Made by a program: the position numbers and the translations under genes. From Paracoccus zhejiangensis (lineage in GTDB: Bacteria; Pseudomonadota; Alphaproteobacteria; Rhodobacterales; Rhodobacteraceae), in contig NZ_CP025430.1 in assembly GCF_002847445.1 (NCBI RefSeq), positions 2,232,001 to 2,296,000 of the forward strand: a stretch of DNA of 64,000 nucleotides. Reading direction: 5' to 3'. Shown here in pieces: positions 9,069 to 18,300 of this stretch. The notes under the pieces were generated by a model. The model was not told the origin of the DNA and searched no databases. It worked only from the letters and a program-made list of their open reading frames with translations. Positions within the stretch are counted from its first letter, which is position 1; each line of letters opens with the position of its first letter.

Positions 9069-9536
9069 TCACTCGCGATGGTAAGGGCCGCCGGCCAGAA
9101 TGGTGGCGGCGCGGTAAAGCTGTTCGGTCAGCATCACCCGGGCCAGCATATGCGGCCAGACCATGCGGCTGAAGCTGATCTGCCAGTCGGCGCGGGCGCG
9201 CAGGGCCGGATCGATGCCATCGGCCCCGCCGATGACGAAGCAGACATCCCGCGCCTGATCGCGCCAGCCGGCAAGCCGCGCCGCGAAATCCGGCGAGGTA
9301 GGCTGTTCGCCGCGCTCGTCCAGCGCCACAATGGCGGCGCCGTCGGGCAGGACGCGCGACAACAGCTCGGCCTCGGCGGCCATGCCACCGCCGCGCTTGT
9401 CCTCGATCTCAACGACCTGTGCCGGCGGCAGCCCGAGGCCTCGGCCGGTCTTGGCGAAGCGGTCCAGATAATCGGCGATCAGCGCCGATTCCGGCCCCTT
9501 CCGCAGCCGCCCGACGGCGGCAATCGTGATCTTCAT
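9069..9536 (-). CDS. rlmH: 23S rRNA (pseudouridine-1915-N3)-methyltransferase RlmH
   Basis: This 155-residue SPOUT methyltransferase has the full length expected. 'CFVIGGADG' forms part of the trefoil-knot S-adenosylmethionine site. The conserved C-terminus is present, with 'EQLYRAATI' and a terminal 'GPYHRE'. RlmH methylates a pseudouridine in helix 69 of 23S rRNA in assembled ribosomes. It sits 27 bases behind rsfS, the usual bacterial pairing of two ribosome factors. Confidence 0.96.
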   Translation of the reverse strand: MKITIAAVGRLRKGPESALIADYLDRFAKTGRGLGLPPAQVVEIEDKRGGGMAAEAELLSRVLPDGAAIVALDERGEQPTSPDFAARLAGWRDQARDVCFVIGGADGIDPALRARADWQISFSRMVWPHMLARVMLTEQLYRAATILAGGPYHRE

Positions 9537-9563
9537 CAGCCCGTCCTGTGCTGGCGGGCGGGC

Positions 9564-9989
9564 TTAATGTCCGGCAAGCTGCGGTTCATGGCGCAGGCGC
9601 GTCAGCGCATCTGCGGGCATCCACATCTTTTCCAGTTGGTAGAACTCGCGCACCTCGGGACGGAAGACATGGATGACGACATCATCCGTATCGACCAGCA
9701 CCCAGTCGCCGGCATCCTTGCCCTCGATCCGGGCAGAACGGCCAGTGGCCTGCTTGTAACGTTCGGCGAGCTTTTCGGCGATGGTCGTGACTTGCCGGGC
9801 GTTGCGGCCCGAGGCGATCACCATGTAATCGGCCATGGCCGAGCGGCCACGCAGGTCGATCTGAACGACATCCTCGGCCTTGTCATCATCAAGCGAGGAC
9901 AGGACGCGGGCCAGAACCTCATCGCTCGTCAGGTCTGGAACCGCGGCGGTCGCGGCCGGCTGATCTGCCGGCGTGACGTGTTGGGACAG
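9564..9989 (-). CDS. rsfS: Ribosomal silencing factor RsfS, probable CTG start
   Basis: The conserved RsfS (DUF143) core is clear: 'DDDKAEDVVQIDLRG', 'ADYMVIASGRNARQV' and 'GDWVLVDTDDVVIHVF'. The first in-frame ATG (9836) would delete the 'KAEDVVQIDLRG' strand that belongs to the fold, so the true start must be upstream. No ATG, GTG or TTG occurs between there and the in-frame TAA just upstream. A CTG at 9987-9989 is placed 8 bases after a perfect GGAGG (9998-10002). This gives 141 residues starting (M)SQHVTPAD. RsfS binds uL14 and blocks subunit joining in slow growth. It is the first gene of the minus-strand block down to rppH. Confidence 0.87.
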   Translation of the reverse strand: MSQHVTPADQPAATAAVPDLTSDEVLARVLSSLDDDKAEDVVQIDLRGRSAMADYMVIASGRNARQVTTIAEKLAERYKQATGRSARIEGKDAGDWVLVDTDDVVIHVFRPEVREFYQLEKMWMPADALTRLRHEPQLAGH

Positions 9990-10066
9990 GGTTTAATCCT
10001 CCGGTCAACGCGCCGATCGCCCCCGGCGCAGGGGATGCCTTAAAGATAGCATCTTTTCCCCCCATC

Positions 10067-11422
10067 TCAATCGCCGCTCACGAATTCGGGACGGGGTGGT
10101 GCGGATTTGCCTTCGCTGACGGCAATCTGCTCGTTCAGCAGCCGCACCTCGCGCTGCGGGAAGGGAATGGAAATCCCGTTCTTCTTGAACGCATCCCAGA
10201 GCGCCAGAAACACCTGCCCGCGTACATTGGTCAGCCCGCCCTCGGCATCGGTGATCCAGAAGCGCAGCACATAATCGACCGAGCTGTCGCCGAAGCCGGT
10301 GATCCAGCAGACCGGGGTGCGCTGCGCCATCACCCGCTTGACCGTCATGGCGGCATTGATGGCGATCTTGCTGACCTCGTGGGGATCGTCGTCATAGGAG
10401 GTGCCGAATTTCAGGTCGAGCCGGACGAAATTGTTGGTATGGGACCAGTTGACCACCTGCCCGGTCACCAGGTCCTCGTTCGGGATCAGGTATTCCTTGC
10501 CGTCGCGCGTGACCACGCTGACATAGCGCGCGCCCAGTTCCTCGATCCAGCCGAAGGTGTCGCCGATCGAGATGACGTCGCCGGGCTTGATCGACTTGTC
10601 CAGAAGGATGATGACCCCCGAGACGAGGTTCGAGACCACCTTCTGCAGGCCGAAGCCAAGGCCGATGCCGACCGCGCCGGAGAACACCGCGAGCCCGGTC
10701 AGGTCCAGCCCCACCGCCTTCAGCCCGACGACGATGGCCACGGTGAACAGCACCACCTGCAGCAGCTTCGCCGTCAGCACCCGCATCGAGGGCGAGATAT
10801 CCTCGTTCGTCGCCAGCCGCCCGGTGACGAAGCGCGACAGCAGCCGCGCGCCGGCGATCAGCAGCCCGCTGACCGCCGCTGCCTTGACCACCGTCAACAG
10901 CGAGATGCGGATATCGCCAAAGGTCAGCGCGATGCTGTCCAGAAACTGGGCGACGGGCTGGGTGAAGCCGATGAAATAGAGCGTCACCCAGATCCAGGCG
11001 CCCCAGGTCACGATGCGGCGCAGGAAGCGGTTCGAGATGACGCGGACCAGAAGCCCGATGAAGAACCAGGCCGTCGTCACCACCGCCGCCAGCGCGATCA
11101 GTTGGCTGCGGGAGGGCCAGGTCACCTCGCGCATGACCAGCACCGTAATCCAGGCGAAAAGCGCGAAGAACAGCAGCCACAGCCGCCGGTCGATCACCAG
11201 CCCTAGCCGCAGCCGCCCCTTGGGCCAGCCCTCGCGCGAGCGCAGCCAGGCGGTGAAATAGGGCGAGACGATCCGCGCGGCCAGCCAGGCGACGGCGGCC
11301 AGCCCGACGATCCCGGCGATCTGATAGAGGCGCCAGGGCAGCAGCATGGTCTGCATGAACAGCCGCACATGGGCCCATAGGCCCTCGGCGGCATCGACCA
11401 TGTCCGGGGTCAGTTGCTCCAT
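10067..11422 (-). CDS. MscS-family mechanosensitive ion channel
   Basis: This 451-residue protein has about five or six predicted transmembrane segments. The MscS pore helix and upper beta domain are visible: 'GAVGIGLGFGLQKVVSNLVSG', 'LLDKSIKPGDVISIG', 'YVSVVTRDGKEYLIPNEDL' and 'VVNWSHTN'. The glycine/alanine-rich pore helix is the family hallmark. Such channels release solutes from the cytoplasm on hypo-osmotic shock. It is longer than E. coli MscS (286 aa) because of extra N-terminal membrane segments. The gene is a single transcription unit divergent from the leuC side. Confidence 0.9.
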   Translation of the reverse strand: MEQLTPDMVDAAEGLWAHVRLFMQTMLLPWRLYQIAGIVGLAAVAWLAARIVSPYFTAWLRSREGWPKGRLRLGLVIDRRLWLLFFALFAWITVLVMREVTWPSRSQLIALAAVVTTAWFFIGLLVRVISNRFLRRIVTWGAWIWVTLYFIGFTQPVAQFLDSIALTFGDIRISLLTVVKAAAVSGLLIAGARLLSRFVTGRLATNEDISPSMRVLTAKLLQVVLFTVAIVVGLKAVGLDLTGLAVFSGAVGIGLGFGLQKVVSNLVSGVIILLDKSIKPGDVISIGDTFGWIEELGARYVSVVTRDGKEYLIPNEDLVTGQVVNWSHTNNFVRLDLKFGTSYDDDPHEVSKIAINAAMTVKRVMAQRTPVCWITGFGDSSVDYVLRFWITDAEGGLTNVRGQVFLALWDAFKKNGISIPFPQREVRLLNEQIAVSEGKSAPPRPEFVSGD

Positions 11423-11549
11423 GTCCTCTCAGTCATCTGTCTCCCTCCCTTCCGCCAGTAAATACCGGGGCGAGGGCCTGCGGCAAGCCTGTGCGATCTG
11501 TCCGACGGAATGCTTGCCCCAGCGGCAGAACCACCCTAGATTGCCCTGC

Positions 11550-11642
11550 ATGAGCGGCTTTATCTATTTCGACATCCATGACCGCGCCCGCCTGCCGGGC
11601 CGTTTCTATGGCGAGATCCTGGGCGTAACCGCGCGGGTCTGA
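11550..11642 (+). CDS. Possible 30-residue small ORF upstream of leuC
   Basis: An ATG at 11550 opens a 30-codon frame ending at TGA. The peptide contains 'FYGEILGVTAR', which recalls the first strand-helix unit of VOC/glyoxalase-fold proteins. It could be the truncated remnant of such a gene, or chance. It is not leucine-rich, so it is not an obvious attenuator leader for leuC. The rest of 11423-11702 shows no other feature. Weakly supported. Confidence 0.25.
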   Translation: MSGFIYFDIHDRARLPGRFYGEILGVTARV

Positions 11643-11702
11643 GGGCTTTTGCCCATCATTCCCCGATTCACAGCCCATTCGAAAACCATTCGAGAGAAAG
11701 CC

Positions 11703-13154
11703 ATGACCGATTCTGCCTCCACCGCCGCCGCCGGCAAACCCCGCACCCTCTATGACAAGATCTGGGACGCCCATCTGGTCGACCAGTCCGCCGACGGCAG
11801 CAGCCTGATCTATATCGACCGCCACCTGGTCCATGAGGTGACCAGCCCGCAGGCCTTCGAGGGGCTACGCATGTCGGGCCGCAAGGTTCACGCGCCCGAG
11901 CGGACCATCGCCGTACCCGATCACAACGTGCCGACGACCGATGACCGCTTCACCCATATCGACAACGAGGAATCCCGCATCCAGGTCGAGGCGCTGGACA
12001 AGAACGCCCGCGAATTCGGCGTGACCTACTACCCGGTCGACGACATCCGTCAGGGCATCGTTCATATCATCGGCCCGGAACAGGGCTGGACCCTGCCCGG
12101 CATGACCGTGGTCTGCGGCGACAGCCACACCTCGACCCATGGCGCCTTCGGCGCGCTGGCCCACGGCATCGGCACCTCGGAGGTCGAGCATGTGCTGGCG
12201 ACGCAGACGCTGATCCAGTCGAAATCGAAGAACATGAAGGTCGAGATCACCGGCAAGCTGATGCCCGGCGTGACCGCCAAGGACATCACCCTGTCGATCA
12301 TCGGCAAGACCGGCACCGCCGGCGGCACCGGATATGTGATCGAATATACCGGCGAGGCGATCCGCGGCCTGTCGATGGAAGGCCGCATGACCGTCTGCAA
12401 CATGGCGATCGAGGGCGGCGCCCGCGCTGGCCTGATCGCCCCGGACGAGACCACCTTCGCCTATGTGAAGGGCCGCCCCCATGCGCCCAAGGGTGCCGCA
12501 TGGGAGGCCGCGCTGACCTGGTGGAAGACGCTGACATCCGACGAGGGCGCGCATTACGACAAGGTCGTCACCATCCGCGGCGAGGATATCGCCCCGGTCG
12601 TCACTTGGGGCACCTCGCCCGAGGATGTGCTGCCGATCACCGGCAAGGTGCCGGCGCCCGAAGACTTCACCGGCGGCAAGGTCGAGGCGGCAAAGCGCAG
12701 CCTCGACTATATGGGCCTGACCGCCGGGATGCCGCTCGACGAGATCAAGATCGACGCGGTCTTCATCGGCTCCTGCACCAATGGCCGGATCGAGGATCTG
12801 CGCGCCGCCGCCGACATCCTCAAGGGCCGCAAGCTGGCGCAAGGCGTGCGCGGCATGGTGGTGCCGGGCTCGGGTCTGGTGCGGCTGCAGGCCGAGGAAG
12901 AGGGGCTGGATGCCATCTTCAAGGAGGCGGGCTTCGAATGGCGTCAGGCCGGATGCTCGATGTGCCTGGGCATGAATCCCGACCAACTGGCCCCGGGCGA
13001 ACGCTGCGCCGCCACCTCGAACCGCAATTTCGAGGGCCGTCAGGGCTACAAGGGCCGCACCCACCTGATGTCGCCCGCCATGGCGGCGGCGGCGGGCGTG
13101 ACCGGGCATCTGACCGATGTGCGCACGCTGACCGGCGAGACGCAGCCGGCCTGA
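11703..13154 (+). CDS. leuC: 3-isopropylmalate dehydratase large subunit
   Basis: This 483-residue aconitase-family protein catalyses the isomerisation of 2- to 3-isopropylmalate in leucine synthesis together with LeuD. The N-terminus has '[14 protein letters not shown]'. The 4Fe-4S ligands are in 'IGSCTNGR' and '[10 protein letters not shown]'. '[16 protein letters not shown]' is also a family signature. The ATG at 11703 is preceded by GAGAGAAAG. leuD follows downstream but is separated by a convergent membrane-protein gene on the other strand, so the two subunit genes are probably transcribed separately or by read-through. Confidence 0.97.
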   Translation: MTDSASTAAAGKPRTLYDKIWDAHLVDQSADGSSLIYIDRHLVHEVTSPQAFEGLRMSGRKVHAPERTIAVPDHNVPTTDDRFTHIDNEESRIQVEALDKNAREFGVTYYPVDDIRQGIVHIIGPEQGWTLPGMTVVCGDSHTSTHGAFGALAHGIGTSEVEHVLATQTLIQSKSKNMKVEITGKLMPGVTAKDITLSIIGKTGTAGGTGYVIEYTGEAIRGLSMEGRMTVCNMAIEGGARAGLIAPDETTFAYVKGRPHAPKGAAWEAALTWWKTLTSDEGAHYDKVVTIRGEDIAPVVTWGTSPEDVLPITGKVPAPEDFTGGKVEAAKRSLDYMGLTAGMPLDEIKIDAVFIGSCTNGRIEDLRAAADILKGRKLAQGVRGMVVPGSGLVRLQAEEEGLDAIFKEAGFEWRQAGCSMCLGMNPDQLAPGERCAATSNRNFEGRQGYKGRTHLMSPAMAAAAGVTGHLTDVRTLTGETQPA

Positions 13155-13211
13155 CGGGGTCAGGTCATGGCAATCGCAGCCGGTTTCGGCAATCCGAAGG
13201 ACCGGGAAGGT

Positions 13212-14006
13212 TCAGTGCCCGCGCGGCTTCAGCGGCCTGAACGGGCGCGGCGCTTCGGCAGCCTCGCCCTTGCTCGCGCCCGCCGTCGGGCCGACTGTTC
13301 GGCGAGGCGAAGTCATGCCAGTGGTCTGGCTCATGGTCTCTTCGGCTTGGCGGCGTTCGTCCTCGGCAGCCCGCTCTGCCGCGCGCCGGGCGGAGCGCAG
13401 CCTGAGCAAACGGGTGGCATTCAGCGCGATCAGCACCAGCCCGGCATTCTCGAGCAGGAAGTTCACGCTGAGGCCCAGGACGCTGAGATTGCCGATCGCG
13501 TCGACCGAATGCAGGCTGCTGGCACGGATCAGTACATATCCACAGACCAGTGCAGCCCCGGCCAGCGCCAGCCAATGGGACTGCATATGGCCGCGCATCA
13601 TCTGACTGCCACGTTTGAAGACCAGCGCCACCGCTACGACGACAAGGATGATGAACAGCATCTGCGCATAGCGGCGATAGTCATGCCAGCCCTGCGCCAT
13701 CGAGATGCAACGGCCGGTCTCGTTCAGGGCGGTTTGCAGGTCCAGTTGTTTGTTCACGGCCAGAAACAGCATCACGATCGCCATGGCGCCCCAGAACCGG
13801 CGCAAGGCCCGCTGATCCACGCCGCGCCAAACCGCCACGGACAGCGCGGCACAGGCCAGGTAGGCCAGCACCGTGATCCAGGCCAGCACACCCCGGTCGC
13901 CGAAAGCCGGCGTCCAGTCCCCGCCAAGGCAGCCGATCATCACACCCACGTCACCCTCACCGTCTGCAACCCACATTCCCGCGCCGCGGCACCCCTGCCG
14001 CAGCAC
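13212..14006 (-). CDS. Hypothetical multi-pass membrane protein between leuC and leuD
   Basis: This protein of up to 264 residues is not assigned to a named family. It has about six hydrophobic segments, for example 'GVLAWITVLAYLACAALSVA', 'GAMAIVMLFLAVN', 'MLFIILVVVAVALVF', 'LALAGAALVCGYVLI' and 'LLENAGLVLIALNATRLL'. A charged, Arg/Ala/Glu-rich cytoplasmic tail of about 60 residues follows. A second in-frame ATG at 13940 gives a 242-residue form that starts closer to the first membrane segment. It is convergent with leuC and its 5' end lies 30 bases from leuD, so its promoter overlaps the leuD leader. Function unknown. Confidence 0.75.
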   Translation of the reverse strand: MLRQGCRGAGMWVADGEGDVGVMIGCLGGDWTPAFGDRGVLAWITVLAYLACAALSVAVWRGVDQRALRRFWGAMAIVMLFLAVNKQLDLQTALNETGRCISMAQGWHDYRRYAQMLFIILVVVAVALVFKRGSQMMRGHMQSHWLALAGAALVCGYVLIRASSLHSVDAIGNLSVLGLSVNFLLENAGLVLIALNATRLLRLRSARRAAERAAEDERRQAEETMSQTTGMTSPRRTVGPTAGASKGEAAEAPRPFRPLKPRGH

Positions 14007-14035
14007 CAGTCCTAACCTAATCCAGAAAGCCAGCC

Positions 14036-14641
14036 ATGGAAAAGTTCACCACCCTTACCGGAATCGCCGCGCCCATGCCGCTCGTCAATATCGACACGGA
14101 CATGATCATTCCCAAGCAGTTCCTGAAGACCATCAAGCGCTCGGGCCTTGGCAAGAACCTGTTCGACGAGATGCGCTTCGACCAGGATGGCAACGAGATC
14201 GCCGATTTCGTCCTGAACCAGCCGGCCTATCGCCATGCCCAGATCATCGTCGCCGGCGACAATTTCGGCTGCGGTTCGTCGCGTGAGCACGCCCCCTGGG
14301 CGCTTCTGGATTTCGGCATCCGGGCGGTCATCTCGACCAGCTTTGCCGACATCTTCTACAACAACTGCTTCAAGAACGGCATCCTGCCGCTGGTCCTGCC
14401 GCAAGAGGTGGTGGACATCCTCATGGACGATGCGCGCAAGGGTGCCAATGCCCGGATGACCATCGACCTCGAGGCGCAGACGGTGACCAGTTCGGACGGG
14501 CAGGTCTTTGCTTTCGAGATCGATCCCGCGCGCAAGCACACGCTGCTGAACGGGCTGGATGATATCGGCCTGACCATGGAAAAGGCCCCGGCGATCGACC
14601 GGTTCGAGACGCAGATGGCACAGGCGCGCCCTTGGGTCTGA
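14036..14641 (+). CDS. leuD: 3-isopropylmalate dehydratase small subunit
   Basis: This 201-residue swivel-domain subunit matches LeuD. It starts '[22 protein letters not shown]', with '[11 protein letters not shown]', '[16 protein letters not shown]' and '[16 protein letters not shown]'. These residues form the substrate-binding part of isopropylmalate isomerase. The start codon is preceded by weak ribosome-binding signals. The gene overlaps the following exonuclease-fold gene by 10 bases, so those two are co-transcribed. Confidence 0.96.
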   Translation: MEKFTTLTGIAAPMPLVNIDTDMIIPKQFLKTIKRSGLGKNLFDEMRFDQDGNEIADFVLNQPAYRHAQIIVAGDNFGCGSSREHAPWALLDFGIRAVISTSFADIFYNNCFKNGILPLVLPQEVVDILMDDARKGANARMTIDLEAQTVTSSDGQVFAFEIDPARKHTLLNGLDDIGLTMEKAPAIDRFETQMAQARPWV

Positions 14642-15684
14642 AGGCGGGTCTCGTCGCTCTGGCGCTGGCCGGTCCGGCCAGTGCCGAAACGCTTCGCATC
14701 GCCACTTTTTCTCCTGACCTGACCCGCAAGGGGCCGGGACTGCTGCTGCGGGACATCCGCGCCCGCGATCCGCAGGTGCTGGCCGCTGCCGCCACCATTG
14801 CCGGGGCGCGGCCCGATGCGATCCTGCTGACCGGGTTTGACTGGGACCATGACGGGCTGGCACTGGCGGGTTTCGCCGCGCTGGTCGCCGAGGCCGGGCT
14901 TGACCTGCCCCACCGCTTTGCCGCCCGGCCGAACAGCGGCATGGCGACGGGTCTGGACCTCGATGGCGACGGCCAGACCGGCACTGCCGATGACGCGCAG
15001 GGTTTCGGCCTCTTCAGCGGCGAGGCGGGCATGGCGATCCTCTCGCGCCTGCCCCTTGGCGAGGTCACCGATCACAGCGCGGCGCTGTGGCGCGACCTGC
15101 CGGGGGCCCTGATGCCGAAAAGCGCGCCCGAGATTGCCGGGGTCCAGCGCCTCTCTTCGACCGCGCATTGGGATGTGCCTCTGATGATCGGGGAAAGACC
15201 GCTACACCTTCTGGCATGGTCGGCAACCCCGCCGGTCTTTGATGGCCCCGAGGATCGCAACGGGCGACGCAATCATGACGAGGCGGTTTTCTGGCTGAGC
15301 CACCTGCCCGATGCCCCCTTCCTCCTCATCGGCAATCTGAACATCGACCCCGTCGATGGCGATGGCCGGCGCGAGGCGTTTGACGCGCTGATGAGCGTGG
15401 CGCAGGACCCGGAACCGCGCGGCGAGTGGCAACCGGCGCAGGAGGGCGCGAATGTGGTGCAGAAGGGCGATCCGGCGCTCGATACCGCCGACTGGCCCGA
15501 TACCGCCGACTGGCCCGATGCCGACGGGCCGGGCAATATGCGCGTGGACTATGTCCTGCCGGCGAAAGCTCTGAGGGTGACGGATGCCGCCGTCCTCTGG
15601 CCCGATCCGGCCAGCGAGACGGGAAAAACCGTCGCGGCCGCATCGCGCCACCGGCTGGTCTGGGTTGAGATCGACTTTCCCTGA
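14632..15684 (+). CDS. Endonuclease/exonuclease/phosphatase-fold secreted protein
   Basis: This 350-residue protein starts at TTG 14632, inside the end of leuD. The N-terminus is a short signal peptide ('[14 protein letters not shown]'), so it is probably periplasmic. EEP-fold elements are visible: 'ATFSPDLTR', '[11 protein letters not shown]', '[13 protein letters not shown]', '[10 protein letters not shown]', '[12 protein letters not shown]' and 'RVDYVLPA'. The usual catalytic GDxN is GNLN here and the final SDH is SRH, so classical metal-dependent activity may be altered. A direct repeat encodes DTADWP twice (about 15480-15511). The family is common next to leuD in Rhodobacteraceae as far as I recall. 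Substrate unknown. Confidence 0.75.
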   Translation: MGLKAGLVALALAGPASAETLRIATFSPDLTRKGPGLLLRDIRARDPQVLAAAATIAGARPDAILLTGFDWDHDGLALAGFAALVAEAGLDLPHRFAARPNSGMATGLDLDGDGQTGTADDAQGFGLFSGEAGMAILSRLPLGEVTDHSAALWRDLPGALMPKSAPEIAGVQRLSSTAHWDVPLMIGERPLHLLAWSATPPVFDGPEDRNGRRNHDEAVFWLSHLPDAPFLLIGNLNIDPVDGDGRREAFDALMSVAQDPEPRGEWQPAQEGANVVQKGDPALDTADWPDTADWPDADGPGNMRVDYVLPAKALRVTDAAVLWPDPASETGKTVAAASRHRLVWVEIDFP

Positions 15685-15881
15685 TCGCCTCTCTCGCTTG
15701 GCAGATTCTTGCGGATCGTCGCCGGCCTTTCTCGATCCAAGCGCGAAAGAGACGCATTTTCAAGGCCCTGAACACACATCCTTGCAAATGCAAGTTTTGG
15801 CCAATTGATCTGGCCTCGCCTCGGAAACGATGCCATTCTGCCGCTGTTTTGGATGATTGACAGTTTCAAGGGGGCCGCCGG

Positions 15882-17855
15882 ATGAACGCGCCATTCAAGC
15901 AGGCCGAAAGGCTGGGTCGGCTGACGACCGTTCTGGGGCCGGATGCGCTGGTGCTGCTGCGCTTCGACGGCACCGATTACATGAACGAGCTGTTCGAATA
16001 CCGGGTCGAGGCGCTGGCCCCCAGCGGCGATGTCGATTTCGACCAGTTGGTCGGCACCCATGCCTCGGTCGAGATCGAGGGCCGGACCGGGCCGCGTGTC
16101 TTTGATGGGATCGTCACCCGCACCCGTTGGGCCGGCGTGGGCGAGAACGGCCACCGCTATGATCTGGTGCTGCGACCCTGGCTGTGGCTGGCGGGACGGC
16201 GGAAGAACCAGAAGATCTTCCACAACAAGACCGTGGTGCAGATCGTCGAGCAGGTGCTGGGCGAATATGCCTCGCTTGGCGATCCGGCGCTGGAGGTGAA
16301 GCTGGGCGAGACCTACCCGGTGCTCGAATACACAGTGCAGTTCCGCGAGAGCGATCTGGATTTCGTCCGCCGTCAACTCGAGCGGCATGGCATCAGCTTC
16401 CATTTCCGCTATTCGGCCGGCAACCACACGATGGTGCTGACCGATGATGTCATGTCCCATGAATCGATCGGCGAGCGTCCCTATAAAAGCTATGACGGCC
16501 ATCATCAGGCCGAGGGCGAGCATTTCTGGGACTGGTCGCCCGAGCGCAACCTGACCACAGGCGCGATCCGGCTGATCGATTACAACTTCAAATCCCCCTC
16601 GGCGGCGATGGAGGTCGATCGGCTTGGCGATGCGGCCTATGCGATGGGTCAGCTGGAAAGCTATGAATATCCGGGCGATTACCTCGATCAGGAGGGCGGC
16701 CGGGTACTGGCCAAGGTGCGGATGAAACAGGAACGCGGTCAGGACCGCCGCAACCGCGCCACCGGTGACTGCGTCGCGCTTGGTGCCGGCAAGGTCTTTT
16801 CGCTGACCGGCGATCCCGCGCCGGGCGTGGGCGAGAACTACCTGTGCCTCAAGGCCGATTACAGTTTCGTCTCAGAGGCCTATGGTTCGGGCGGGCCGGG
16901 CAGCGATGGCTATGCCTTCACCGGAAACTACCTGGTGATGCCCGAGACCGCACCGATGACGCCGATGAAACGCACGCCCTCGCCCGTGGTCGAGGGGCCG
17001 CAAACGGCGGTGGTCGTGGGCGATGGCGAGATCGACTGCGACTCGTTCGGCCGTATCCTCGTGCGCTTTCACTGGGACCTGGAAGGCGCGAAGTCGATGC
17101 GCTGCCGGGTGGCGCAGAACTGGGCCGGCAACGGCCTCGGCGGCGTCGTGATTCCGCGCATCGGCATGGAGGTCGTGGTCGATTTCATCGACGGCAGTCC
17201 CGACAAGCCCATTGTCACCGGCTGCGTCGTCAATGGCACCAATGGCAATATCTACGGCCTGCCCGATAGCAAGACCAAGAGCGGCTTCAAGACCAAGACC
17301 CATGAAGGCTCGGGCTTCAACGAGCTGAGCTTCGAGGATGCGAACGGCGCCGAAAAGATCTTCATGCACGCCCAGAAGGACATGGAGGAATACATCAAGG
17401 ACAACCAGTCCACCTTTGTCGAGGGCGGTAACCGCAGCATCACCGTGCAGACCGGGGATGAGACCAAGGGCGTGCTCAGCGGCAACCTGACCGAGACCAT
17501 CGCCCTGACCCGGGCGTCGCAGGCCAACAAGATCGTCGAATCCGCCGTGGCCGGCAAGGGCGGGCCGGGGGTGATCGCTTACAACGCCGACAATGTCATC
17601 ACCATGTCGGCGGTTGACCTGATCAACGCCGAATCGAAGGACAAGATCGACATCGCGGCGCTGAACAAGATGACGCAGAAGTCCAAGGCCATCGACATCG
17701 AGGGCGGGGAAAGCATCAAGCTGACCGTGGGCAATGGCAAGATCGAGATGACCCAGTCATCCATTGTCATCAGCTTTGGCAACACGCGGATCTCGTTCGA
17801 TGCCGAAACGCTCGATCAGGTTGCGGCAATGATCCATCTCAACAAGGACGGCTGA
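15882..17855 (+). CDS. vgrG: Type VI secretion tip protein VgrG
   Basis: This 657-residue protein has the gp27/gp5-like VgrG architecture. Residues about 1-380 contain 'VLLRFDGTDYMNELFEYRVEAL' and 'YTVQFRESDLDFVRRQLERHG', which is the classical VgrG signature. The OB-fold follows with 'IDCDSFGRILVRFHWD' and 'GGVVIPRIGMEVVVDFIDG'. A repetitive beta-helix spike makes up the rest. VgrG trimers cap the T6SS tube and carry effectors. AAGGGGG precedes the ATG. Its stop overlaps the next ATG (TGATG), and a chaperone and a PAAR-RHS effector follow. No T6SS sheath or baseplate gene is in the window, so this is an orphan vgrG island. Confidence 0.95.
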   Translation: MNAPFKQAERLGRLTTVLGPDALVLLRFDGTDYMNELFEYRVEALAPSGDVDFDQLVGTHASVEIEGRTGPRVFDGIVTRTRWAGVGENGHRYDLVLRPWLWLAGRRKNQKIFHNKTVVQIVEQVLGEYASLGDPALEVKLGETYPVLEYTVQFRESDLDFVRRQLERHGISFHFRYSAGNHTMVLTDDVMSHESIGERPYKSYDGHHQAEGEHFWDWSPERNLTTGAIRLIDYNFKSPSAAMEVDRLGDAAYAMGQLESYEYPGDYLDQEGGRVLAKVRMKQERGQDRRNRATGDCVALGAGKVFSLTGDPAPGVGENYLCLKADYSFVSEAYGSGGPGSDGYAFTGNYLVMPETAPMTPMKRTPSPVVEGPQTAVVVGDGEIDCDSFGRILVRFHWDLEGAKSMRCRVAQNWAGNGLGGVVIPRIGMEVVVDFIDGSPDKPIVTGCVVNGTNGNIYGLPDSKTKSGFKTKTHEGSGFNELSFEDANGAEKIFMHAQKDMEEYIKDNQSTFVEGGNRSITVQTGDETKGVLSGNLTETIALTRASQANKIVESAVAGKGGPGVIAYNADNVITMSAVDLINAESKDKIDIAALNKMTQKSKAIDIEGGESIKLTVGNGKIEMTQSSIVISFGNTRISFDAETLDQVAAMIHLNKDG

Positions 17856-18274
17856 TGTATTACGTGCAGGAAGGCAGCATAGAACTGCCGGTCGAGTGGA
17901 AAGACCAGTCGATCAACATCATCTCGGCCAGCCAGACGGGCGAACCGAGCCTGTCGATGACGATGACCCGTGACGACATTCCCTGGGGCATGAGCTTTGA
18001 CGAGTATGTCGCCGATCAGCTGCGCCAGGCGGGCGAAACGCTGAAGGATTTCACCGTGCTGCACCAGCAGGAGATGCAGATCGGCGGTCATCGCGCGCTG
18101 CAGACCGAATGCAAATGGGTCGCCAAGCAGGGACCGATGCACCAGTTGATCACATCGCTCATGCCGGGCAAGCGGGTGCTGATCATCACCGCCACGGCGC
18201 CGGGCGCGTTCAGCGATGGCCAGAAACAGCAGATGCAGCAGGTCATCGCGTCGTTCCGGCCGCGCCAGGGCTAG
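17855..18274 (+). CDS. Eag-type (DUF1795/DcrB-fold) T6SS effector chaperone
   Basis: This 139-residue protein resembles the DUF1795/DcrB-like family: 'GSIELPVEWKDQSINII', 'SMTMTRDDIPWGMSFDEYV', and a C-terminal 'LIITATAPGAFSDGQKQQMQQVIASF'. Members of this family placed between vgrG and an RHS or PAAR gene are Eag chaperones. They shield the transmembrane helices of N-terminal PAAR regions before the effector is loaded on VgrG. The gene context here fits exactly: it overlaps vgrG by one base and lies 26 bases before a PAAR-RHS effector that carries two long hydrophobic stretches. Role inferred from family plus position. Confidence 0.82.
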   Translation: MYYVQEGSIELPVEWKDQSINIISASQTGEPSLSMTMTRDDIPWGMSFDEYVADQLRQAGETLKDFTVLHQQEMQIGGHRALQTECKWVAKQGPMHQLITSLMPGKRVLIITATAPGAFSDGQKQQMQQVIASFRPRQG

Positions 18275-18300
18275 CCGCCCTTTGCTTGGGGATTTGTGTC

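Noticed and set aside
7467..10043. An 858-codon open frame on the plus strand
   Set aside because: It runs antisense to envC, gpmI, rlmH and rsfS, all well supported. Its His/Gly/Arg-rich composition is that of the complement of GC-rich coding DNA.
15480..15515. Short tandem repeat in the EEP-fold gene considered as a CRISPR-like or phase-variable repeat
   Set aside because: Only two units in frame (encoding DTADWP twice); no spacers and no homopolymer tract.
15699..15713. A sigma-54-like TGGCA...TTGC sequence upstream of vgrG
   Set aside because: The spacing between the GG and GC elements is one base too short for a -24/-12 promoter.
15781..15794. Small palindrome CTTGCAAATGCAAG upstream of vgrG
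   Set aside because: Only 6-base arms and a short T tract; could be a weak terminator or operator but not enough support.
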